Assembly (NCBI RefSeq): GCF_003432115.1
Contig: NZ_QWDC01000007.1
Coordinates: 1-40,789 of the forward strand
Source: Mucilaginibacter conchicola
GTDB taxonomy: Bacteria > Bacteroidota > Bacteroidia > Sphingobacteriales > Sphingobacteriaceae
Length of the DNA stretch: 40,789 nucleotides
Direction: 5' to 3'
Below, one piece after another: positions 8,187 through 15,760 of the stretch. Positions within the stretch are counted from its first letter, which is position 1; the number at the start of each line of letters is the position of its first letter. The notes beneath the pieces are model-generated. The model made no database searches. It was not told where the DNA came from and worked only from the letters and a program-made list of their open reading frames with translations. The position numbers and the translations under genes are program-made.

Positions 8187-8633
8187 TTAATTTTCAAAAG
8201 GTACTAATTCTTTGATCCGGTTAAGGCTTTTATCAAACACCTCGAGATCTTTCTCTAATACGATATTGTTGGTTTTTCTATCAGTTATTATAAGGTAGTG
8301 ATAGTACTTTTTAAATAAGCTGGTAAGGGGTCGGTGCTGCAGCGCGAGTTCCTTTTCGGCAAGGGTAAATTTATAATCTGAGAAAGGGTAATTTACCTTA
8401 TTAATAGTGATGGTATCAGTTGTAATGATGCAAATGTTTTTAAAATACGCAGCAAATACAATCACCGGCATAATCACAAATCCAAACAAACTAAATGGCC
8501 CAAGGCGGTAAGTAGCCGTATGCTGCAGTATAACACCTTCTATTAAATTATACAAAGAAGCGAATATAATTACCGGCGTTAGTATAGCATAAAAAAGTAC
8601 TACTTTTTGAGACAGGCAGATTTTGGTTTTCAT
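8187..8633 (-). CDS. Small membrane protein with PH-like tail
   Basis: This is a 148-aa protein that I do not recognise by name. Two hydrophobic spans (about 12-32 and 45-65) are followed by a soluble region of about 80 residues. Its alternating strands and final helix (TDTITINKVNYPFSDYKF ... LNRIKELV) resemble bacterial PH-type domains attached to two-span anchors. It is the last of three minus-strand membrane proteins between the iron-type operon and the type VI island. It converges with the TonB receptor gene with only 33 bp between stops and no good terminator there. No function can be assigned. Confidence 0.6.
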   Translation of the reverse strand: MKTKICLSQKVVLFYAILTPVIIFASLYNLIEGVILQHTATYRLGPFSLFGFVIMPVIVFAAYFKNICIITTDTITINKVNYPFSDYKFTLAEKELALQHRPLTSLFKKYYHYLIITDRKTNNIVLEKDLEVFDKSLNRIKELVPFEN

Positions 8634-8672
8634 AAGGCTGATTTTAAAAGGTTATAGATTATACATACAATT

Positions 8673-9335
8673 TTAACTCGTTTTTTGATATAGCCTGATG
8701 TCTATCCAAAGAAGGGCTGCGTTAAAAGCCAGGCATAAAACCACTACCACATCCGGTTCTGGACGGAAGGTCAGTAGTGATAAATACATTGCAAGAGCCG
8801 TTAGTACAGTAATCCCTAAAACTGACAGTGTACGGGTTACTGAATATTTTGCATCATCTATAGAACGGGTAAGATCGGCCCATAACTTAAAAGAAATAAG
8901 CGTGAGAAATAAAAGAGCCGGGATCCATGCGCCGGCATGTGTTATGATAAATCGATTAGAATCGTCCATTAATCTCCAGGCAGCAAGCAGGTAGGGACGG
9001 GCAATAAGCATAGGTATGCCGAAAATAACCAGCAGGGTGCCAAGATAGACCATCCAAAAAAAGTTTTCTTTTCTAAAGGGCGGCGGAGACTTTTCTGTAT
9101 AGGCCTTCACGATGACGCGTTTGAAACGAGATGGCCTGAGCTGATACATCAGTAGTAAGATAATATAAAACTCCAGTTCGAATATTGCCAGGTGATAGCC
9201 GTTGGATGTATAAGAAATACTACCGGCAACGGGAGCTGCCAAAAAAAGCGACATAGCCAGTGCCACCATTATATACAAGCGAAAGGCCCAAATATAAAGC
9301 CCGTAAACATTCCATACTATCTGCGGCCAATTCAT
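8673..9335 (-). CDS. Six-span hypothetical membrane protein
   Basis: This is a 220-aa integral membrane protein without a recognised family. Hydrophobic segments lie at about 15-35, 47-65, 93-113, 133-152, 168-186 and 191-211, giving roughly six spans. A basic cytoplasmic loop (RPSRFKRVIVKAYTEKSPPPFRKEN) sits in the middle. No catalytic or transport motif is visible. Spacing to its neighbours is 39 bp downstream and 71 bp upstream, all on the same strand, so the three small membrane proteins could be co-transcribed. The role is unknown. Confidence 0.55.
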   Translation of the reverse strand: MNWPQIVWNVYGLYIWAFRLYIMVALAMSLFLAAPVAGSISYTSNGYHLAIFELEFYIILLLMYQLRPSRFKRVIVKAYTEKSPPPFRKENFFWMVYLGTLLVIFGIPMLIARPYLLAAWRLMDDSNRFIITHAGAWIPALLFLTLISFKLWADLTRSIDDAKYSVTRTLSVLGITVLTALAMYLSLLTFRPEPDVVVVLCLAFNAALLWIDIRLYQKTS

Positions 9336-9406
9336 GTTAATTGTAAGCCGGTAAAGCGATAGGTTAAATTACACATATCAAAATTTTTATCAGCATCGGT
9401 TGTCCT

Positions 9407-9940
9407 TTATGTTTTAATGACCGGGTTATTGATCTTAGTCTTTATGAAATCAACTATTTCCTGTTTTTCCTGTTTACTCAAAACACCAAGTGCTACCATC
9501 GGCACAGTGCCCGAGTTTAACGTTATCAGCAGTTGCATACCACTCAACATACTCTTTCGTAAATGAATTTCTTTTATGGCGGGATAGGGGACGAATGTTA
9601 AGGGCCGCGAATCCATAGCCAGTTTTGAAACGCCGCCGCCTTTTGGTATTTCGCGGTAGTAAAAACCTTTTTCGTCAAGCTTGGCTCGTTCTATTCCATT
9701 GGCAAACCTGATAAATAAGTAGCCGCCGCCAATAAAGCCGGCCTTAAACACCAGCATGATGAATGAGAAAATAAAGTCGCCAATGCTTCTAAAGCTCAAG
9801 AATACCCATTGGAGATTATCCCCTAAAGAAGCTTTTATATCCACACCCATAAAAGTGAAGCACAAACCCATAACAATAAGGATAGTGCCTATGATAATAG
9901 ATCTGTAAGGGGGGAGATAATAACTTTTTGGCAGTTGCAT
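9407..9940 (-). CDS. Two-span membrane protein with PH-like domain (STM3941-like)
   Basis: This is a 177-aa protein with two N-terminal spans (about 15-33 and 55-80) and a soluble C-terminal domain with beta-strand character (LDEKGFYYREIPKGGG, then VPYPAIKEIHLRKS and a closing helix KQEKQEIVDFIKTKI). This layout matches the STM3941-type membrane proteins whose tail resembles a PH domain; that naming is moderate confidence. It is the first of the three-gene membrane-protein group and is separated from the type VI operon by a terminator, so it is probably independently expressed. It resembles the 148-aa protein at 8187 in architecture, though not clearly in sequence. Confidence 0.55.
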   Translation of the reverse strand: MQLPKSYYLPPYRSIIIGTILIVMGLCFTFMGVDIKASLGDNLQWVFLSFRSIGDFIFSFIMLVFKAGFIGGGYLFIRFANGIERAKLDEKGFYYREIPKGGGVSKLAMDSRPLTFVPYPAIKEIHLRKSMLSGMQLLITLNSGTVPMVALGVLSKQEKQEIVDFIKTKINNPVIKT

Positions 9941-10010
9941 TTTTAATTGACAATTGCGTATTGTGTAAACATCGACTTATCTCAGCAGTTATTCACTGGT
10001 GTTGTAATTT

Positions 10011-10041
10011 AAAAGCCCTCAGGTAGTATCCGAGGGCTTTT
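10011..10041 (-). terminator. Intrinsic terminator of the type VI effector operon
   Basis: A perfect stem, AAAAGCCCTC (10011-10020) with GAGGGCTTTT (10032-10041), and an 11-nt loop lie 9 bp after the stop of the lipoprotein gene on the minus strand. The A/T-flanked stem supplies the U-run in both orientations, so it may act bidirectionally. It cleanly separates the effector operon from the small membrane genes. Confidence 0.8.
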
Positions 10042-10049
10042 AGCTGATT

Positions 10050-11006
10050 TTACTTTTTATTTAGTTTGTAAGGCATGCTTTTGCCGCTGCCAAAACTGAT
10101 ATCGATATAAGGGCACACCCATTTGTAGGTTTTGCCATCGTTACTAAAAGTGCCAAAGTCTTTAGTTTTATCTAATACGGCACTTTCGGTATTGTCTATA
10201 GGACTTTTGTATTGCAGTTTTAGCGACGAACCATTGTCGGTTGCCGATAACAGGTAGGTTTGATCTATCTGATAACCTTCGGCATGGTATACAACCGAAT
10301 CTTTGCTGATGGTAAGTGATATCTTCTGCATATCTCTCCAATCCGGATGATCTTCATCAATGTTAAACTCGTAAGTACCAAACCATTTATCGGCAACGGT
10401 GGTGCCGCCTGTTGTGGCTGTAGTGGCGGTTGTAGCTTGTTGTTTTGGCTTGCTTGTTACGTTACTTAAAAAATTGTCGCGCCAGGTTTGTTCTTGCTTG
10501 GGGTCGCCATTAACACTTACCGAGTCTGCCGCGTTCCAGTTGCCGCTGGCGTTATCATAAGTGTAAACTACTTCGGTAAATTTATCTTTCTGATAATATA
10601 CCGGGTCACCGTCTTTACTGTAGTTCAGATATTTTTTATCTATCAGAAAAATGTAGATGTTATAGTCTTTTTTGTATTGATCAGCATTAAGGGCATTAAC
10701 CTTTTTATTCTCGGCAGCTATTTGGTCATCAGTAACGTTCAGATCTTTTTGTGGCACTAGGTAAACTACAGCATTGCCCAGGGTGTTGCCGCCGTTAGGG
10801 TTATAGATACAACCATAATCGGCAGTCATAAAATAACCATCATTATAAGAATAGGCGTGGCATTTTAATACGTTATCAAAATTTAAGGCTTTGGTATCGG
10901 CAATGGCATCAGTTTGTTGGTTGCTGGCTGGTTTTGAACCGTTACCACAACTAAATGCTAAGGCGGCTATAGCGGCAAATAGTATAAACTTAATTTTTGT
11001 AGTCAT
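10050..11006 (-). CDS. Lipoprotein, candidate immunity protein for the adjacent cell-wall hydrolase
   Basis: This is a 318-aa lipoprotein with signal sequence and lipobox LAFSC (C20), so it faces the periplasm or cell surface. The first half (about 40-180) carries alternating strands and YSYNDGYFMTADYGC. A Thr/Ala-rich linker (about 190-205) leads to a second domain starting WFGTYEFNIDEDHPDW. That domain ends WVCPYIDISFGSGK and looks like a small beta-barrel, possibly DUF5991-like from memory, unverified. It starts 29 bp after the stop of the 1133-aa PAAR-like hydrolase and is the last gene before the operon terminator. A periplasmic lipoprotein directly behind a secreted peptidoglycan hydrolase is the classic position of a type VI immunity protein. 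That function is inference from location and topology. Confidence 0.7.
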   Translation of the reverse strand: MTTKIKFILFAAIAALAFSCGNGSKPASNQQTDAIADTKALNFDNVLKCHAYSYNDGYFMTADYGCIYNPNGGNTLGNAVVYLVPQKDLNVTDDQIAAENKKVNALNADQYKKDYNIYIFLIDKKYLNYSKDGDPVYYQKDKFTEVVYTYDNASGNWNAADSVSVNGDPKQEQTWRDNFLSNVTSKPKQQATTATTATTGGTTVADKWFGTYEFNIDEDHPDWRDMQKISLTISKDSVVYHAEGYQIDQTYLLSATDNGSSLKLQYKSPIDNTESAVLDKTKDFGTFSNDGKTYKWVCPYIDISFGSGKSMPYKLNKK

Positions 11007-11035
11007 TTATGGTTAGATATTATATATGATTTAAC

Positions 11036-14000
11036 TTACAGTTTCTTAGTGTAATTTTTGGGCCTAAAGTAACCGCACCAGCCGTCGTGGCCATATAAAG
11101 CGCCCTTTGTGCGGGTATATTTGGCCGTTCGGGAAACGCCCTTGCCAGAGTACCCGCCATTTTTAACCTGGTCGCTCTCGCTAACCGCGCCGGATGAACC
11201 AATGGCTTCTAATATGGTCACTACATCTTTACCGGCGTCGTACTCGTAAACAATACCGGTGTGGCCCGCACCATCAGATCGCCAAACAAATATGTCGCCC
11301 CTTTGGGGTTTAAAATCTTTATCCTTGCTACCGGCAACAAAGTCAATATTATCGCTGCCTATAGCTTTTCTAAAATCTTTTTCGGTGGTCATCACACCGG
11401 TAGATATGCTTTGGAATTTAGGCATCGTACCAAGTTTATATAAATAAAGTGCCACTGTTTCAGAACAGTCAACCTTGGCAAGTCCGGCTTCAGAATTTTC
11501 GTTGCGGATACCTGCCTGGCTGTAAGGCACATGTTTATCAACAAATGTTTTCATCTGCTCTAAAACGCCGTCGGTATTCTTATCATCTTCCGGAGATTTA
11601 CCAACACCACAACTAAACGTAGTCTCGCGATGGCCCTGTCCCTCGGTAAGCACACCTTGTATGGTTAACGCAACTTCCCATACGTATGTTTTTCCGCCAT
11701 CTTTAGGGCCGCGTACTCGTACTTTTTTACCCTTTATTATTTTGTCAACATACTCATCATCTTCTTTAAAAAACGCCGGGTTGTTTTTATATGCTTTGCC
11801 TTCTAAAACAACATAGTCTTTCTCGCTGCCGTGCCCGCATGCCGATGGATAGAGTACGGCCAGGTACAGATCTGCAAGGGTTTTATATTTTGCCTTTTTG
11901 CCGATCAGGAACTTTTGTACATAATCCATCTGGTCTACAAAAGACATTTTAACCAGCTTATCCTGTGTGGTGCCAACGGTTTCTGCAGCCGCCTTACCAA
12001 ATTGCACCAAGCCCACATAACCCACGCCGTTATCAATAGACGGGCTGAAGGTACGCGCCGTTTCGAGCGCTATAACGGTCATTAGCCAGCTTGGGTCAAC
12101 ACCTAAATTGCCCGCAACTTCTATTACTTTTTTACGCTCTTTACAGCCAATTTTATTGCCCCATGCCAGGTTTTGATCCTTACAGGCGCATTTGCCGGTT
12201 GCACCGGGGTTGTTAACTTTTTGAACACCGGCCATTACTTTGCCGCCGTTGGCAGGCACATCATTTTTAAAGGCAACTAAAGTAGCGCTGGTGCTGCCAA
12301 AAAGTTCTTTTTCAGAAATCTTGGCGTAAAAGTGGTGCAACTTTTCGCTGTAATTTTTCTCCCAGGCTTTGTTTAACGTAAAATCAAAAACAACCAAACC
12401 GCCCTGCGAAATAGGGTAGGAACCATCTAGCAGCAAGCTGTCCTGTCGTAAAGCATCAACCCCAAAGCGCGATTCCTGGCGATAGATCTGAACATTTAAT
12501 TTGTCTGCCGACAGGTTACGAGTGCGGATGCGGCATTGCATTTTGTCGCCATATTGCGCGTTGATAACGGGTTTGCCATCTTTTAAAAATTCGATGCTTA
12601 CAATTTGTTCGGCAGTGATGAGTTTTAGCTTGTCTTGCGGTTGCGGGATGTTGGCGTTATCTATCTCGTACTGCTTATCCTGCGGTATCACCTTAAAGTA
12701 GAATAGGTCGCCTTCCTTAACCGAACTTTTTAACTTGTTGCGGTCGGGCGTAAAATCATGACCCTTAAAATCAGGCGTTTGATTATCAGGTATCTTAATA
12801 CCTTTTAGGGTTGATATAGGGGTAGCCTTGTTATCCTTACTGATGAAACCAAATTCAAGGTCGATCACCAAACCCTCTGCTGATTGGAAAACCAGTAATG
12901 GACGACTTGGTTCGTTCCAGCCGGTTTTGTTTTTGCGGCCACCCTCAGGGTATTCCCATTGTGCCTTTGTCAAAGCAGGTTGGGCAATGGTTACCTTTAC
13001 TGCAACCTTAGATGATGGTTTTATCATGTAGGGCTGTATGGTATACGTGCCCGGCTTTTCAAACTTATAAGTGATGCTCTCGCCGGTTTTACTGCTAAAC
13101 TCGGCAACCTGCTTACCCTTGTCGTCAAGGCATTGCCATTTAACAGCTGCCTTTTCGGTTTCCAGGGCAGGCGAGATCTTAAATTTATCTTTTACATCAA
13201 ACGTTATGGTATCATTTACCCGCCCGCTTTCTTTAGATGCTTTTACCGATTTGATACCGTTTTTTAAAGCCTCTATCACTTTAGATTGCTTTACAATGCC
13301 ATCTAAATTAGCTGTAACTACATAGGTAGCTTCGTCATTACAAATTACCTGGGTGCTTGGGCCGGTCTCGTTAAGCAACTGTGGTGTGCCAACCCCGCCA
13401 TTTTTAGTTACCGACCAGGTGATATTATTGGTGTTACCCGGCAGCGGTAAATTATCAAACAAACTACCAACGGTGAATGACACAGGCTGCTGTACGCGTA
13501 CCGTGGTAGCGCCATTAGCTGTTTTTACTTCGCCAATTTCATTTTCTTTAACGGTGTAGGCAGTGGTTACCTTTTTATCGCCGGCGGTTTTACCATAAGC
13601 TTCAATAAGGTAGGTGCCGGGTTTGTTAAAAGCTACTTTAAGTTTTTCGCCAACATCGGTGCGGAGTTGCATAGGTTCGCCGGCCGGGTCATAGATTATC
13701 CAGTTGGTGCCTTGCTTTTGTGCATCAGTAGGTTTGCCGTTATAATTGGCCTTAAACTCAACAGGAGTATTAACCGGTTGGTTGCTGCCATACATCAGTG
13801 GCTCTATTGATTTTACACTTGCACCATCGGCATCGGTATTGTTGTATTGCTCTTCGGTATAAATTAGCTCCTCGGTAACAAGGGGGCCGTTCATTTCCCA
13901 TGCACCGGCATTAGCTTTGTCAACTTCCTGGGTAGTTATGTTTGCCTGCTGCCCGTGTTGTACAATTTTAATGTTGCCGCCTTTTGCAGTGCATATAGCA

Positions 14001-14437
14001 GTGCTTTTTTCGGTAAGCACGTAAGCGCCTCCGGGCAGTTGCACGTGGTCATAGTAATCTTTCCACTCCAGCTTGGCACTGCAAGGCGAAGGATTGTTTG
14101 GGTTAGGTACTTTACACTGCCCGAAATTTAAATTTGGCAAGGCATTTTCTTTGGTGGTGGCTATTAGTTTTGATTCGCCATTATCGTTAATAAAATATTT
14201 GTTATGGCTTAATACCTTTAACGGTTTTGGCGATGCATCAACAGCCTTATCGCAGGTGCATTTGGCGCCATGGCATACCAGTAATTGCGAGGGCGCCCCA
14301 CCATCCTGAGCCGGTTGCTGCGGCTCTTGTTCTTGCACGCCATTAGTTTCTGCTGTGCTATTGTTAGCCGCGGCAGCAGGTGTTTCGGCGCCGCTGTTAG
14401 GGGTATTTAAGGTTTCAGGGTCGGTACTCCATGACAT
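11036..14437 (-). CDS. PAAR-like (DUF4280) type VI effector with two cell-wall hydrolase domains
   Basis: This is a 1133-aa protein. After a Gln/Ala/Asn-rich leader (1-49), residues 50-165 form a DUF4280 PAAR-like tip domain with paired cysteines (LLVCHGAKCTC, SPCSAKLEW) and LTEKSTAICTAKGGNIKIVQHG. Residues of about 195-740 look like several Ig/PKD-type sandwiches (repeated PGTYLIEAYG, PGTYTIQPYM-like ends). A cysteine-rich hinge from C750 (CACKD ... GC) leads to a lysozyme/lytic-transglycosylase-like domain: VDPSWLMTVIALETARTF puts the candidate catalytic glutamate at E792, followed by GYVGLVQFG. The last 150 residues are an NlpC/P60- or CHAP-like amidase with VDCSETV (C991) and GDIFVW...GHTGIV (H1059). 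It should sit on VgrG, be injected, and attack glycan and peptide bonds in the target cell wall. The family names are strong matches by motif; activity is inferred. Confidence 0.85.
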   Translation of the reverse strand: MSWSTDPETLNTPNSGAETPAAAANNSTAETNGVQEQEPQQPAQDGGAPSQLLVCHGAKCTCDKAVDASPKPLKVLSHNKYFINDNGESKLIATTKENALPNLNFGQCKVPNPNNPSPCSAKLEWKDYYDHVQLPGGAYVLTEKSTAICTAKGGNIKIVQHGQQANITTQEVDKANAGAWEMNGPLVTEELIYTEEQYNNTDADGASVKSIEPLMYGSNQPVNTPVEFKANYNGKPTDAQKQGTNWIIYDPAGEPMQLRTDVGEKLKVAFNKPGTYLIEAYGKTAGDKKVTTAYTVKENEIGEVKTANGATTVRVQQPVSFTVGSLFDNLPLPGNTNNITWSVTKNGGVGTPQLLNETGPSTQVICNDEATYVVTANLDGIVKQSKVIEALKNGIKSVKASKESGRVNDTITFDVKDKFKISPALETEKAAVKWQCLDDKGKQVAEFSSKTGESITYKFEKPGTYTIQPYMIKPSSKVAVKVTIAQPALTKAQWEYPEGGRKNKTGWNEPSRPLLVFQSAEGLVIDLEFGFISKDNKATPISTLKGIKIPDNQTPDFKGHDFTPDRNKLKSSVKEGDLFYFKVIPQDKQYEIDNANIPQPQDKLKLITAEQIVSIEFLKDGKPVINAQYGDKMQCRIRTRNLSADKLNVQIYRQESRFGVDALRQDSLLLDGSYPISQGGLVVFDFTLNKAWEKNYSEKLHHFYAKISEKELFGSTSATLVAFKNDVPANGGKVMAGVQKVNNPGATGKCACKDQNLAWGNKIGCKERKKVIEVAGNLGVDPSWLMTVIALETARTFSPSIDNGVGYVGLVQFGKAAAETVGTTQDKLVKMSFVDQMDYVQKFLIGKKAKYKTLADLYLAVLYPSACGHGSEKDYVVLEGKAYKNNPAFFKEDDEYVDKIIKGKKVRVRGPKDGGKTYVWEVALTIQGVLTEGQGHRETTFSCGVGKSPEDDKNTDGVLEQMKTFVDKHVPYSQAGIRNENSEAGLAKVDCSETVALYLYKLGTMPKFQSISTGVMTTEKDFRKAIGSDNIDFVAGSKDKDFKPQRGDIFVWRSDGAGHTGIVYEYDAGKDVVTILEAIGSSGAVSESDQVKNGGYSGKGVSRTAKYTRTKGALYGHDGWCGYFRPKNYTKKL

Positions 14438-14447
14438 AGTGGTAGGT

Positions 14448-15269
14448 TCAGGCAGATTTTAAGGTAGTTGTGATAGTTTTCTCAAATTCGCCCCCGGCAA
14501 GCAGGGTATAGGTGCTCTCAAATGCCGAACACCATCCGGTATCTTTGTTAACGGTGAAATAGCCGCTGCCGCGTAGTTGTGCTTCGGCCATGGTGAGGTT
14601 GCTCTTGTGCTTTAGCCATCTGGTTTGTATTTCGGTTAGGTTGCCGCCACGCCAGTTACCTGTAAATTTCACTTCGAAAGTTTTAGCAGTTTCGCCAACC
14701 TGCCAGGTTTCGTAAACGGGCATAGCACCCGGCATAAGGCCAAATACGTTCCTGTTTACCTGCGTTGTGCCATCGCTAAATTTGGGTGTGTAGATATTTC
14801 TGAAATAATTATTAAAAAAAATATCCTGCATGGTGGTATCCAGCAATTTATCTGATGGCAGCATTTTATGGTCAATAACCGTAAGCGTTTTATCTACCCA
14901 ATCGCCGCTGTAAGTATCTGCAAGCAATAACCTAAGCTGCATCCAGTTTTGCCAAAGCTTCTCCTGGCGCTCAAGCGAACTTGGCATTCCACTGTAATCT
15001 ATCTGGAAATGCAGGTTATACAAAGCTTGCGCGGCATGTTGTATAAACGCATCGGCATTGTTATCGGAAGAGGCATTGACAGGGGCTGCTTCCCTGATGA
15101 CCTGCACGCCTTGTGTGCCCGACCAAAATGAAGTTTTTGACGGCACAATATCAACATACGTAAGCCTTGATGCGCTATCAATGCTATCACTGCCCCGCTC
15201 ATTAATGGTAGCGTTAAAAAGCAGTTTTAATGGCTGGCTTAAAGGTTTATATGGGATTTGGCCTTTCAT
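14448..15269 (-). CDS. Unrecognised protein of the type VI effector operon
   Basis: This is a 273-aa soluble protein with no signal peptide, membrane span or motif that I recognise. The N-terminal part is strand-rich and polar. A helical middle (about 90-130, HAAQALYNLHFQIDY and ERQEKLWQNWMQLRLL) is followed by a strand-rich C-terminal domain with VYETWQVGETAKTFEVKFTG. Its start overlaps the stop of the preceding membrane-protein gene by one base (TAATG), and it ends 10 bp before the PAAR-like effector. That position fits a chaperone or adaptor that loads the effector onto VgrG, or a structural spike accessory. This is a context argument only. Confidence 0.7.
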   Translation of the reverse strand: MKGQIPYKPLSQPLKLLFNATINERGSDSIDSASRLTYVDIVPSKTSFWSGTQGVQVIREAAPVNASSDNNADAFIQHAAQALYNLHFQIDYSGMPSSLERQEKLWQNWMQLRLLLADTYSGDWVDKTLTVIDHKMLPSDKLLDTTMQDIFFNNYFRNIYTPKFSDGTTQVNRNVFGLMPGAMPVYETWQVGETAKTFEVKFTGNWRGGNLTEIQTRWLKHKSNLTMAEAQLRGSGYFTVNKDTGWCSAFESTYTLLAGGEFEKTITTTLKSA

Positions 15270-15760
15270 TATTTCTTCTTATATATCCAGTTTAATTCTG
15301 TGGTACGAAATGGTTTGCCATCCATCTGGTACAGTTCATCGCAAAAAAGAATATGATGATCGCCATAATACGAGTTGCTGTTGAAACCATAGATGGTGTG
15401 TTTTTCGTTACCAATGGTTATTAAAATGGTATCACTTTTATTAATTACCGTGCTATCTGCTTCAATAGCGACCAACTCAAAGGCAAGCGAATCATTATTT
15501 GCTTTGGCTTGTTTCAATTGCAGCTTATTGGTTATTTGCTCGCCTTTACGTTTAATAGTTACTGCTGTTTTTGTTTCGGGGGCAAAGCCTTTGAATTGTA
15601 GCTGCGGGACCGAATACCATACTTTATTTTTACAGTTATACGCTAACTGATCGTGCTTTTTTTGCGCGTTGCGGTTGCTGTATAACCATAAAACCCCGAT
15701 GATGATAACAAGGGCAATAACAATTACCAACCATTTATTTCTTGATCTTGTAGTAGCCAT
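15269..15760 (-). CDS. Single-span membrane protein, candidate immunity protein
   Basis: This is a 163-aa protein with one N-terminal span (about 10-27, KWLVIVIALVIIIGVLWLY) and a soluble domain of about 130 residues predicted outside the cytoplasm. I chose the ATG at 15760, beginning MATTRSRNK, because it puts a basic stretch directly before the span. The longer in-frame start at 15883 would lie 149 bp inside the upstream gene. Even so, it overlaps the end of that gene by 26 bp, implying tight translational coupling. No family is recognised. Anchored periplasmic topology next to a putative secreted cysteine hydrolase suggests immunity; an accessory role in the secretion apparatus is the alternative. 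Confidence 0.7.
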   Translation of the reverse strand: MATTRSRNKWLVIVIALVIIIGVLWLYSNRNAQKKHDQLAYNCKNKVWYSVPQLQFKGFAPETKTAVTIKRKGEQITNKLQLKQAKANNDSLAFELVAIEADSTVINKSDTILITIGNEKHTIYGFNSNSYYGDHHILFCDELYQMDGKPFRTTELNWIYKKK

